In this document: in pieces, positions 50,943 through 59,054 of the stretch
How positions within the stretch are numbered: position 1 is the stretch's first letter
How the letters are laid out: the number at the start of each line of letters is the position of its first letter
NCBI GenBank assembly: GCA_964631605.1
Contig: CAZVYG010000007.1
Coordinates: forward strand, 1 to 64,000
Length of the DNA: 64,000 nt
Source of the DNA: JARKQH01 sp964631605
Lineage (GTDB): Bacteria > Verrucomicrobiota > Verrucomicrobiia > Limisphaerales > UBA8199
Direction of reading: 5' to 3'
Notes under the pieces: generated by a model
The model's input: the letters and a program-made list of their open reading frames with translations, nothing else
Told to the model about the DNA's origin: nothing
Databases searched by the model: none
Translations under genes and position numbers: made by a program

Positions 50943-52175
50943 TTAATGCTGCCTGCTCTTGAGCACGGCGCAAATCTCGCGATAGACGCGGACCGGCTCC
51001 TGGAGGCGCCGGGGACGGGCCAATTCGGTTTCGATTAAAGCCTGCGCCTGATCCACTTTGGTGATGGGCAGCGGCGCCCCCGCGCCGAGGGAGTCCGTCC
51101 ATTTTTCAAAGCAAACGCGGAGCAGGTCGGTGGGCGCAACACTTCGCCGCAAAAGATTGATGAAACCCGCCGCTGCGTCGCGGCCGGCCACCTGGTTCAG
51201 CTCGCCGGGCGGCGCCTGTGGGGGGGCGAGGCTCGTTGCGTTCTTCCAAACAAACAACCCCGCCAGCAGCAACAAACTTACCAGCGCCCACTCGAGCTGG
51301 TATTGGCGCAGCAGCGTCGCCACGCCGGCTTGCTCGACAATGCCGAAGTGCGCTTCATCAAAAACAACAGATGTTGCGGAGCCGACCAGCCAGGCGAGCA
51401 GGTCCGCCTCCGGTTCGCGGAGCAACGCCTCGTTGCTGAGAAAGTAGGTGTCGGAAGCTAAAACAATGGAACCGGCCCCGAGCCGCTTTTCGATGAGCAC
51501 GGCATTGTTGCTGCGGGCGTAAAGGGTGCTCCACCCCGGTTGCAGGTTGGTGAAGATGATGGCGCTGTGCCACGCCAGCTCGGCTGGGAGCGGCAGCTCG
51601 CTGCATTTATAAACCCGAACCGGTTCAAAACGGTCATTCGGCCCGGCCTCCAGCGGCAGATGGCCCAGGCTGATTCCCCACCTTTCTTCGAGCGAGAACC
51701 ACTTCTCCGAGCCCTCGGGAGCAGAGGTGGTTTTGCGTTTCTTGGCCGGCGGACCGCCTTTAGCCGGCGAGGGTCTGCCGGCCGCTGCCGGCGCCAAAAA
51801 ACCGGATGACGCAACGGCCTCCGGATAAAAGGCCACGACCAGACGTCCTCCACGCAGCACAAAGCCTTCGATTTCGCGGAACAAAGCTTCAGGCAGTCGG
51901 TCCCAATCGTGGCTCCGCGCCGCGAGGTGCAAGTAGGTCGTGCCTGCGGGAGGCGGCAGCCGATTGGCCTCGGTGAAGTCGCGACTGACGCTGATGCCGG
52001 GCAGTCTCGCGAGGCTTTCGTAAAAGGCCATGGTTCCGAGCGGATCAGCCCGCAGCGAGGAGTAGGGGGGATAAACATCGCCCGTTTCGAAGCGAAGTCG
52101 GAACAGGTGCCAGAGCCCAAGCGCAAAGGTCGCCGTGGCGAAAACGAGCAAAAACACGGGCCATTTGGATTTCAC
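50943..52175 (-). CDS. DUF4350 domain membrane protein
   Basis: A 410-residue protein with a GTG start that overlaps the previous stop (GTGA). One N-terminal membrane segment (WPVFLLVFATATFALGLWHL) precedes a periplasmic DUF4350 domain: VYPPYSSLRADPLGTMAFYESLARLPGISV and EIEGFVLRGGRLVVAFYPEA. Then comes a Pro/Lys-rich insertion (SPAKGGPPAKKRKTTS), IVLASDTYFLSNEALLREPEADLLAWL and VVFDEAHFG. A second membrane segment (WALVSLLLLAGLFVWKNA) leads to a cytoplasmic tail (VAPTDLLRVCFEKWTDSL). The DUF4350 fold is GATase-like without known activity. It is a standard member of MoxR/DUF58/DUF4129 operons. Confidence 0.9.
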   Translation of the reverse strand: MKSKWPVFLLVFATATFALGLWHLFRLRFETGDVYPPYSSLRADPLGTMAFYESLARLPGISVSRDFTEANRLPPPAGTTYLHLAARSHDWDRLPEALFREIEGFVLRGGRLVVAFYPEAVASSGFLAPAAAGRPSPAKGGPPAKKRKTTSAPEGSEKWFSLEERWGISLGHLPLEAGPNDRFEPVRVYKCSELPLPAELAWHSAIIFTNLQPGWSTLYARSNNAVLIEKRLGAGSIVLASDTYFLSNEALLREPEADLLAWLVGSATSVVFDEAHFGIVEQAGVATLLRQYQLEWALVSLLLLAGLFVWKNATSLAPPQAPPGELNQVAGRDAAAGFINLLRRSVAPTDLLRVCFEKWTDSLGAGAPLPITKVDQAQALIETELARPRRLQEPVRVYREICAVLKSRQH

Positions 52176-53962
52176 GACACCCCTCCAGTGGAATGAGCCG
52201 TTTTCATCTGCTCCAGGTTGGCGGTGAAACGACGCACCTCCTGGGCGTCAACCGCGTGACGGCCGTACCAAACGCGCTCCAGAACGGCGAGGTTTTCGTC
52301 AAAGAGACTGAGCAGTCGGGGCAGGGCGTGAGCGCGCCGCCGCAGTTCCCTTTCGTATTCGAGGTTGGACTTGAACTGCGCCAGGGTAATGAGTTGGCAG
52401 TTGGCCAGGTAAGCCAGGCTGGCCAGATACCAGGCCCGCAGCGCCAACCGGAATTCCCCTCGCTCCGCCAACTCGCGCGCCATTTGGGCCCAACCATCCT
52501 CCGGCAATTCGTCCGCGGCCACATGATCCTGCGTCAAATCCAGAGTGGACCGAACCGGCTGGCTCACGATAACTGCTCCGGCGGAGCGCTTGCCGCGCCA
52601 ATAGCGGTAGATCAGGTAAACGAGGCCGGCCAGCGCCGCCGCAAGCAGCACATAGAGCAGGAGTTGAAGCGAAACGATCCAGCCGTAACCCGGATTGGAC
52701 GGGTTTAATCGCCAGCGCGGCTGAAAGAGCTTGCGGAAAATGTCGCCGATCCACTCGATCGCCCCAACCAGCGTCTTTCTGATTGTCTCGCCCAAGTCTG
52801 CGAAGAAACGAGCGATCAGGCCCGGCTCGGATTCCTTTTTCGGAGCGCTTTCTCTCGGCATGCGCCAGGCATACTTGCGCTGGCTCAGGACGCTCTGAAT
52901 AGCCCCTTCCAGTTCCCGGCCCCGGACGGTGGTGGAGTCCAAACCAATTGGCGAGCCTTGAACCGAAGTCTCCTGACTTTCTCGTTCTTGAGCCGGCTTG
53001 CGGGGCGCTGTCTGGGCTTCCCCTCCAAAGTCGGGTTGTGCCGCTCGGAGAACCATTTCCTGGACCGAGGGGTGGTTGGTGACGTGATTCGCCGCGGTGG
53101 CGATTTCCGGAAGCAGGCAGCAAGCGCACATCACCGCGAGGGCCGCCGCCGCGGCGGGCCGGCACAGGCGGCGAAGTTCGGCTTTGAGATCCGCACCGGA
53201 CTCGAGCGCCTGACCGTAAAAGCAGCGCAGGGCGTAGGCGCTCTTGATGATGGGATCAATGGAAAGGTAAGTCAGGCCCAGGGTAGCGGCGAAGAAAGTC
53301 GTATTCAGCAGCGCCCAGCCGCTGCGACTGAAGATGGTTTCCACCCCCAGCAGCGTTTTCAGCAGGTACGGAACCAGGAACAAGACGGTGGCCCAGTTCG
53401 CAAACACAACCAGCGCAAAACCCGCGCCGATCAGGTGCAGGTAAATGTTCTGTGACGGCCAAAGGCCAGCCTGGCGAATGGCCCGCTTCACCAGCGGAAC
53501 GGGGTGGTCCAAATCGGTCGCGCCGAGAACCGTGAAGTTCTGGTAAACCGCGAATGTCCAGGGAAAGGGCAAGGCCGCGACAAAGAGCAGTGGCAGCAGG
53601 AACAAACCGGTTCCATGCAGCGCGGCTTGACTGGCCAGGACGCGGGCAGCCTGTCGAAAGGATAGCCGGGAGGGAGAGTCCTGGGTTAGGTGTGCGCCCA
53701 AATGCCGCCCGTAAAGCGCCTGGCAAAACTTCATCCAGACAAACAACAGAGCCAGACCGAGCGCCCCCGGCGCATGGGTCTGGGCGGCAAAAGGACTGCG
53801 ACTCATTTCGGCCCAGAAAAAGAGTCCGCCCAGAACAAAAGGCAGGGTGCCGAGGTAATAGAACATCAGCGCCGAGGGCGGGGCGGTCCGCACCAGATGG
53901 ACGCTCTCCTCAAGCAGGTCGAGCGTGGGCTTTCCTTGCCGCTGTTGGGCGCGGTCCTTCAT
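52172..53962 (-). CDS. Multi-pass membrane protein with DUF4129 C-terminal domain
   Basis: A 596-residue protein starting at ATG 53962, which overlaps the previous stop by four bases. The N-terminal half has about five membrane segments (SALMFYYLGTLPFVLGGLFFW, GLALLFVWMKFCQALY, GTGLFLLPLLFVAALPF, LIGAGFALVVFANWATVLFLV, FAAATLGLTYLSIDPI). A central extracytoplasmic region (about 330-450) is rich in Glu, Arg and Pro. One more membrane segment (IVSLQLLLYVLLAAALAGLVYLIY) precedes the cytoplasmic DUF4129 domain with LALRAWYLASLAYL, KSNLEYERELRRRAHALPRLLSLF and ERVWYGRHAVDAQEV. DUF4129 normally accompanies MoxR and DUF58. Confidence 0.88.
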   Translation of the reverse strand: MKDRAQQRQGKPTLDLLEESVHLVRTAPPSALMFYYLGTLPFVLGGLFFWAEMSRSPFAAQTHAPGALGLALLFVWMKFCQALYGRHLGAHLTQDSPSRLSFRQAARVLASQAALHGTGLFLLPLLFVAALPFPWTFAVYQNFTVLGATDLDHPVPLVKRAIRQAGLWPSQNIYLHLIGAGFALVVFANWATVLFLVPYLLKTLLGVETIFSRSGWALLNTTFFAATLGLTYLSIDPIIKSAYALRCFYGQALESGADLKAELRRLCRPAAAAALAVMCACCLLPEIATAANHVTNHPSVQEMVLRAAQPDFGGEAQTAPRKPAQERESQETSVQGSPIGLDSTTVRGRELEGAIQSVLSQRKYAWRMPRESAPKKESEPGLIARFFADLGETIRKTLVGAIEWIGDIFRKLFQPRWRLNPSNPGYGWIVSLQLLLYVLLAAALAGLVYLIYRYWRGKRSAGAVIVSQPVRSTLDLTQDHVAADELPEDGWAQMARELAERGEFRLALRAWYLASLAYLANCQLITLAQFKSNLEYERELRRRAHALPRLLSLFDENLAVLERVWYGRHAVDAQEVRRFTANLEQMKTAHSTGGVS

Positions 53963-54285
53963 GGCCCCTCGAACCAGCGAACGCGCCAGACCGACCCTTC
54001 GTGCCACGCTGAAGGCAGGGAGAGCAGGGCATCCCCAACAAGATAAAAGAAAAACCAGGCCAGCATCACGCCGAGGAGTCCCTGGACAACCCAGCCCAGG
54101 CCGGCCAGACCACGACGGGCCAGCGAGGATGGGCGTTCGGCCTGGCGCAGGCAGACTGCGCACATGACCCGGCCGGCATGTTCGGTGACGCACTCGCGGC
54201 AGAAGTAACGCCGGCAGCCGGGACACCGCGCCACTGCCTCGCGGAAACCGTGGTTAAAACACCGTTGCTGTGCCAACTGCGGCAT
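53959..54285 (-). CDS. Small zinc-finger membrane protein (B-box/rhomboid-type finger)
   Basis: A 108-residue protein. The N-terminal half is a treble-Cys/His finger: CFNHGFREAVARCPGCRRYFCRECVTEHAGRVMCAVC in outline, i.e. Cys-His pairs followed by CxxC, CxxC and CxxC. One membrane segment follows (GWVVQGLLGVMLAWFFFYLVGD), with a short outside tail. Such fingers also occur N-terminal to some rhomboid proteases and Yip1-like proteins. ATG 54285 is chosen because the finger begins a few residues later; longer starts only add basic antisense-like sequence. It overlaps the DUF4129 gene by four bases. The function is unknown. Confidence 0.82.
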   Translation of the reverse strand: MPQLAQQRCFNHGFREAVARCPGCRRYFCRECVTEHAGRVMCAVCLRQAERPSSLARRGLAGLGWVVQGLLGVMLAWFFFYLVGDALLSLPSAWHEGSVWRVRWFEGP

Positions 54286-54299
54286 GAAGAAACTTTGAC

Positions 54300-54908
54300 T
54301 CAGCCCGGCGCGGCCGAAAAGGCATTTTGTTCCCCGGCTGCAGGGGCGGCGGGCGCGGGGCCGGACTCTTGGGCTGGAAGCCATGGACCCTGAACTGCCT
54401 CGATGAGCGGTCGCAGCCGGTTTAACGCCGCGTGGGCGCGAGGCACCCGATTCAGACAGGCCAGGTCTTCAACCTGCACCGCCGTGCGAAGGTGGCATTG
54501 ACAAGTGGAGCCCAGTGCCGTGTTCACCAGGAGGATGACCAGCAGGACGCCGCCAAGTCCCAGCAAGAGGCCTGTGCCGACTGGATCCTGAACGCTCCGG
54601 GCCAGGAGCACGACCAAACCAGTCAATAGTGCCAAAAGAATGTTCAAGGCCAGCCTTTCGTTCGTTTTATGAATCGTGACCCCTTGAATGTCGGCATACC
54701 GAAAGCGCTTGTAGTATTCCTTGTAACCGTCCCATTCAACCAACAGAAGGTGGTCCGGCCCGAGCCAGAGTTGAACCCGGCGTCCCCGCAACAAAAGCGC
54801 GAAAATGCCGATTACAAAAAACAAGAGGAAAATGGCCCAACCGGGCAGCAAGCGCCGATAGCCGGTCCCGGTCAGACGCTGGTAGGCTGTGGGGGGCGGG
54901 GTTTCCAT
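54300..54908 (-). CDS. Membrane protein with PH-like domain, operon member
   Basis: A 202-residue protein of unknown function. Two membrane segments near the N-terminus and middle (PGWAIFLLFFVIGIFALLL; ALNILLALLTGLVVLLA and GTGLLLGLGGVLLVILLVNTALG) flank a short domain resembling bacterial PH-like folds: RVQLWLGPDHLLLVEWDGYKEYYKRFRYADIQGVTIHKTNER. The tail contains CQCHLRTAVQVEDLACLNRVPRAHAALNRL, then an Ala/Pro-rich end. ATG 54908 is preferred over a TTG at 54923, which would overlap the upstream gene. The gap to the next gene is 14 bases. Confidence 0.78.
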   Translation of the reverse strand: METPPPTAYQRLTGTGYRRLLPGWAIFLLFFVIGIFALLLRGRRVQLWLGPDHLLLVEWDGYKEYYKRFRYADIQGVTIHKTNERLALNILLALLTGLVVLLARSVQDPVGTGLLLGLGGVLLVILLVNTALGSTCQCHLRTAVQVEDLACLNRVPRAHAALNRLRPLIEAVQGPWLPAQESGPAPAAPAAGEQNAFSAAPG

Positions 54909-54915
54909 GGCGCGG

Positions 54916-55473
54916 CTAACCAAGGAAAAGCCAAACGAACAGCAGGCTGAAAGCCAGGGTTTGCAACGCCCCGAAGAAGACGGCGGCCGGAAGCATCCAT
55001 CGCTGCGGTCTGACCAGGCTTAAAGGCGCCCTCCAGTATCGCAGCGCCAGGAACAAGGCCAGCAGGCCGGTAATGAACAGGGGGAGCAACGACAACACAA
55101 AAGCCTGCCGCCCGTAAAGAGGGCGGACGGTCTCAAGCTCCTGAATTCGGCGCTCCTGACGTCCGGCCTCCAGGCAGCCGGGACAAAAGTGGCTGGCGTT
55201 GAGCTGGCAATCACAGAGCGCGCACAGGAATCGGCCGCAGGCGTCGCATACCGCCACTGCCTTCCTGGCCTCGTGGTAAAAGCAGGCCGATTCGCCCGGC
55301 ACCATCACCGCCTCGCCCGCCGTGCCCCTGGGCAGAGGTCGAACAAGCGCCGGGAATGCCTCGACCTGAAGCTGGGAACCGCAACCGGGGCAGGGGAAAA
55401 ATTGACCGCTGTTGAAGCTGGCCGGAGGCAGAGCCGTTTGGCATTTCGGACATTCGAGGACTGCAGCGCGCAT
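54916..55473 (-). CDS. Double zinc-finger membrane protein, operon member
   Basis: A 185-residue protein. The first metal site is a zinc ribbon (LECPKCQTALPPASFN then FFPCPGCGSQL). The second is a B-box-like finger (ACFYHEARKAVAVCDACGRFLCALCDCQLNASHFCPGC). Two membrane segments follow (FVLSLLPLFITGLLALFLALRYW and LPAAVFFGALQTLAFSLLFVWLFLG). The start is well defined: GAGGTGA lies seven bases upstream and overlaps the stop of the preceding gene. Its second finger resembles the finger at 53959, so the two proteins may be distant paralogues. The function is unknown. Confidence 0.82.
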   Translation of the reverse strand: MRAAVLECPKCQTALPPASFNSGQFFPCPGCGSQLQVEAFPALVRPLPRGTAGEAVMVPGESACFYHEARKAVAVCDACGRFLCALCDCQLNASHFCPGCLEAGRQERRIQELETVRPLYGRQAFVLSLLPLFITGLLALFLALRYWRAPLSLVRPQRWMLPAAVFFGALQTLAFSLLFVWLFLG

Positions 55474-55480
55474 CGCAGCT

Positions 55481-56572
55481 TCACCTCAAACCGAAGATGT
55501 CCTCGTAGGCGTGCAGCGTGGCGGCGTAGAAGATCGGCAGCGTTACGAAAATGCCAACGATGCAGGCCAGCAAGCCAAGGGCGCTCAACAAGCCGGCAAC
55601 GAACATGAGGGCAAAGATCGAAAGCCAATGCCTGGACACGACCCGGAAGCTGACGCGCAGCGAGTCCATCGGCCCCAATTCAAGGTCCGCGCTCAAGGGC
55701 AGGGCGAAGACCAGACCGATGGCTACATAGACGAGGCCCACCACGCCCAGGCACATCAAAACCAGGAAAACAACGTCTGGTGACTGCCCGCCCCGCATGG
55801 TTGCGAACCCGTAAACCGCCGCGGGGATCACGGAGAGGTAGATCAGAACGGCCATCAACAGGAAGGTGCCGCACAGCCGCCAGAATGCCTTGCTGAACCC
55901 TGCAAAGGCATCCGCGATGCCCGCCGGCTCGCCGCGAATCAGCTTCAGATAAAAAACGTTGAGTCCGCCCAGCAGCGGACCCTGCAGGATCAGACTGGCA
56001 ATGATGCCGAGCAACGGAATGAAACCGGCCGCCTGATTGCAGATCATGACCAGGAATGTGGCCCCAATCGCCAACCCAAGATTGGGTTTCACCGTCGCCC
56101 AGCCGCGGGAAATGCAACTGCCAATGTCAACGCGGTAGTCGCGCGCCAGAATCTCCCGCACCAGTTCGTCGGCATTCACCGGCACAGGGCGACGCCCGCG
56201 GCGCGCGCCGACCTGGAGCCCCTCGCTCAGCTTTTGCATGAAGATGGGCTTGCAGCCGGCGCACACATGGACTGTCCCATACTGGATCATGTCCTGCTTG
56301 CTGAACACGCGGTTGCACTCGGCGCACACTGCCTCGTCGGCGGACGCCGGAGCGGGAGCAGCGCCAAGGGGAGACTCCGAAGAAGGGGGTGCGGCGGCCG
56401 TGACGCCTGCCGGGCCTGCCGGGCTGAGCTCGCGGTAAGGCTGCCAATTGGCCAAGCCTTCGTGCCAGACCAGGGTGTCGGGTTGGATTCTTCCGGACCG
56501 GACGAGTTCCTGGAGCTGGGCATCATCAACCGGGCCGGCCTGCTGGCCGTTTTCAACATAATACCAGTTCAT
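55481..56572 (-). CDS. GYF_2-domain multi-pass membrane protein, first gene of the operon
   Basis: A 363-residue protein. It begins directly with a GYF_2 domain (MNWYYVENGQQAGPVDDAQL, then DTLVWHEGLANWQPYREL), which fixes the start at 56572. A Pro/Ala linker leads to a small Cys site (AVCAECNRVFSKQDMIQYGTVHVCAGCKPIFMQKL). The membrane part has about five segments with the DUF4013/glycerophosphoryl-type pattern: GLAIGATFLVMICNQAAGF, IASLILQGPLLGGLNVFYLKLIRGE, FLLMAVLIYLSVIPAAVYG, VFLVLMCLGVVGLVYVAIGLVF, LSIFALMFVAGLLSALGLLACIVG. It leads the ten-gene run; the divergent gene starts at 56799. Confidence 0.85.
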   Translation of the reverse strand: MNWYYVENGQQAGPVDDAQLQELVRSGRIQPDTLVWHEGLANWQPYRELSPAGPAGVTAAAPPSSESPLGAAPAPASADEAVCAECNRVFSKQDMIQYGTVHVCAGCKPIFMQKLSEGLQVGARRGRRPVPVNADELVREILARDYRVDIGSCISRGWATVKPNLGLAIGATFLVMICNQAAGFIPLLGIIASLILQGPLLGGLNVFYLKLIRGEPAGIADAFAGFSKAFWRLCGTFLLMAVLIYLSVIPAAVYGFATMRGGQSPDVVFLVLMCLGVVGLVYVAIGLVFALPLSADLELGPMDSLRVSFRVVSRHWLSIFALMFVAGLLSALGLLACIVGIFVTLPIFYAATLHAYEDIFGLR

Positions 56573-56798
56573 TGGCGTACGTGGAGGGAGCAAGGTTTGT
56601 TCCGTTTCAGTGTCGCGGTTTGCGGGTGCACGGCCTTCTTGTGCCACATCCCGCCGTCGCCTGGCAAAGTAATTTTTATTCGCTGAAACCCCTTGGACGA
56701 CCGTTGGCAGGGCTTGTACTGTCCAATTTGCGTTCCCGGTACCGCTAAAAAGAGTTGAAACGGCGGCCCAAGCCGCAAACACTCAGGCAGAACGAACT

Positions 56799-57293
56799 AT
56801 GAATCTGGATGAAGCACAACGCAGCAAACTAACCGAGTGGGTGGGGCAGGGACTCAAACTGTCGGAAATCCAGAATCGGCTGGCGACGGAACTGGGAGTT
56901 CGCCTGACCTATATGGAGGTCAGGTTGCTGGTGGATGATCTGAAGCTAACCCTCAAAGATGCCGAACCGTCCAAACCCGCGGTCACCGTTGTCCCGGGCG
57001 AACCCGCACGAAAAGGCGCTCAGCCGCCCGCAGGCGCCGCGCGACCTCAGGGCGTCCCCGCAGACGCACCCACGCCGGGCGGGGTTTCGGTCACCGTGGA
57101 CCAGATTGCCAAACCCGGCGCCGTGGTGAGCGGCAAAGTCACCTTCAGCGACGGCGTCCGAGCGGACTGGTATCTGGACCAGACGGGGCGCTTGGGGTTG
57201 GGCGGTTGCAAACCGGGATACCGGCCACCCGCCTCGGACATGCCCGAGTTTCAGGCCGCCCTGGATGAGGAACTCACGCGAATGGGATTCTAA
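56799..57293 (+). CDS. Conserved hypothetical protein, small HTH-like N-terminus
   Basis: A 164-residue cytoplasmic protein of unknown function. The N-terminal 55 residues look helical and HTH-like (LTEWVGQGLKLSEIQNRLATELGVRLTYMEVRLLVDDLKLTLKD). A Pro/Ala-rich linker follows (about 60-95). The C-terminal domain has VSVTVDQIAKPGAVVSGKVTFSDGVRADWYLDQTGRLGLG and ends FQAALDEELTRMGF. I associate this architecture with conserved Verrucomicrobia proteins but know no function. A possible TTGGAC, 16 bases, TGTACT promoter lies upstream (56692-56719). It is convergent with the kinase gene. Confidence 0.75.
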   Translation: MNLDEAQRSKLTEWVGQGLKLSEIQNRLATELGVRLTYMEVRLLVDDLKLTLKDAEPSKPAVTVVPGEPARKGAQPPAGAARPQGVPADAPTPGGVSVTVDQIAKPGAVVSGKVTFSDGVRADWYLDQTGRLGLGGCKPGYRPPASDMPEFQAALDEELTRMGF

Positions 57294-57302
57294 TCCCCCC
57301 GC

Positions 57303-58949
57303 TCACTCTCGGGGTCCTGAGGATAGTCTCTTGCCCGCTCTGCCCGCAGCGAACACCCCCTTGATTTCCTGATCCGTCAACGCCCGGTTATACACGCTCA
57401 CTTCGTCAATCAGGCCTTCGAAGAACAATATCGGCGGTTCGCTTTGAGCCCCGATGATGAAGGGATGGTCGTTGAGTGTATTGACAAGCTTGCCGCGGCG
57501 CCTGGCAGTTACGGTCCGCTTGCCATTCACGAAGGTCCTTAATTCGACCTCGCCTGGGCTGCATTGTTCGAATACCCCCGCGACGTGGAGCCAGGTCCGA
57601 GGCGGAGGGGGCGTTCCAGTGTATGAAATCTCAAAGGCGGTCGGGTGGACCCGGTCGTCCACCGAAGGGTCGTTGAAATACAGCGCAATTCCCTCGGGCG
57701 AAAGCGCGACGGTGGGCTGTGTGTTCCCCTCAACCCGCCCACGGTCCGAAAATAGACCTGCATAATAGGGAACCGGGCTGTGGTCCTGAAACCACAGCGC
57801 TATTGTCACCTGATTGGAGAAAGTCAAACAAGGACTCTTCGGAATGCGGACATAACCGTTCGTCCCGTTGAACTGGAAGGCTTTACCCACCATGCCTAGG
57901 GCAAAACCAACGTTCCCAATGAGAGTTCCGTGGTTATCACCCGCGCTGTCTCGCGCATCATCCTCCCCGCGCCACCAGGCAACCAGTCCCGGGGGCGCCG
58001 GGATCGGAGAAGCGGACGCCGGCCGTAACTTGCCGGACCACGTTAACCACGCGGCCCCAACCGCAAGGAGGCTGGCTGCAATCCACATCCTTCCCAGCCG
58101 AAAGAATGGTCTCCACCGGTTCGCCCCAATCTGCTCGCCCCGCTGGATGCGCTCCAAATCGGCAAGCATTTCGCCGGCGGAGTGGTAGCGGCGACGAGCC
58201 GGCTCAGCGCATGCCCTCCCGATTACTCTCAGCAGTGCAGCGAGTGCGGGGGAAGGAGCTTTAGGCCACCTTGAGCAATCCCCGTAGTCGTGGCGGCTCA
58301 ACCCTGTGCACGCCTCGAACAGGGCCATTCCCAGGGAATAGATGTCCGCTTGAATCGTGCCGGGTCCCTCAGGAGGAATATAACCTTCTGTTCCGACAAA
58401 CGACCTGGCTTCAGCAGTTTCAATGACCAACCCAACATCCCCAAGTTTTGGCCGCTTTTGGACAAAAAGAATATTGCTGGGCTTGACATCGCGATGAATG
58501 AGCCCCTGCCGGTGAAGCGATGCCAGCGCGGAGGCCAGGGCGATGCCCCACTCGACGCAGGACTCGGTCGGCAACACCTTGCGCCGCGCCAGTTCCACAT
58601 CCAGTGTGTGAGGCACATAATCGGCGACGGCATCGCCCCCGTCACCGTTGGCATTGTCCGCCAACTCCATGGTGTAATAGAAGCCCTCGCCACCGTCGGC
58701 CTCGCCCAGTTCAAGAACCCTGATGAGTGATGGATGAACCTCAGCCAGGGCCTGGAATTTCCGCACGCCCGCCAACTCCCGTTCAAAGGGCCGCTGCTCG
58801 GGAAACGCGGTTCGCCGTATCACCTTTACGGCGCGGCACACCCCCGAATTGTGCCGCGCCAGCCAGACCTCGCCATAACCGCCGGCGCCAATTTGGCGTA
58901 GCAACTCGTAACCGGGTGGAAATCTTCTTTCTTCCGAGGGTGACACCAT
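57303..58949 (-). CDS. Membrane Ser/Thr protein kinase with extracellular LamG domain (copy 2)
   Basis: A 548-residue Hanks-type kinase. P-loop IGAGGYGEVWLARH, VAIK-type Lys in CRAVKVIRR, catalytic loop LIHRDVKPSNILF and activation start KLGDVGLV, where the usual DFG is DVG. The activation segment is FVGTEGYIPPEGPGT, with PPE in place of APE. Kinase domain about 12-270. One membrane segment (RMWIAASLLAVGAAWLTWS, about 290-308) separates it from an extracytoplasmic LamG-like domain (GLVAWWRGEDDARDSAGDNHGTLIG, FNGTNGYVRIP, EGLIDEVSVYNRALTDQEI). Topology suggests that sugar or ligand binding outside is coupled to phosphorylation inside. It is a tandem paralogue of the next gene; no phosphatase is adjacent. 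Confidence 0.9.
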   Translation of the reverse strand: MVSPSEERRFPPGYELLRQIGAGGYGEVWLARHNSGVCRAVKVIRRTAFPEQRPFERELAGVRKFQALAEVHPSLIRVLELGEADGGEGFYYTMELADNANGDGGDAVADYVPHTLDVELARRKVLPTESCVEWGIALASALASLHRQGLIHRDVKPSNILFVQKRPKLGDVGLVIETAEARSFVGTEGYIPPEGPGTIQADIYSLGMALFEACTGLSRHDYGDCSRWPKAPSPALAALLRVIGRACAEPARRRYHSAGEMLADLERIQRGEQIGANRWRPFFRLGRMWIAASLLAVGAAWLTWSGKLRPASASPIPAPPGLVAWWRGEDDARDSAGDNHGTLIGNVGFALGMVGKAFQFNGTNGYVRIPKSPCLTFSNQVTIALWFQDHSPVPYYAGLFSDRGRVEGNTQPTVALSPEGIALYFNDPSVDDRVHPTAFEISYTGTPPPPRTWLHVAGVFEQCSPGEVELRTFVNGKRTVTARRRGKLVNTLNDHPFIIGAQSEPPILFFEGLIDEVSVYNRALTDQEIKGVFAAGRAGKRLSSGPRE

Positions 58950-59054
58950 TCTGAAATACGCCGTCGAATCAATGCTTCAACATCAGCGCGCGCAGGGTAT
59001 TTATCCCTTCCGGCTTGAGGTTTCAAGCACGATCGTGGCCAATTTAATCTGCGC

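Noticed and set aside
53963..54226. Extension of the DUF4129 membrane protein to 684 residues
   Set aside because: It would cover the zinc-finger gene in another frame, and the added sequence is Arg/Pro-rich noise; ATG 53962 gives the ATGA overlap typical of this operon.
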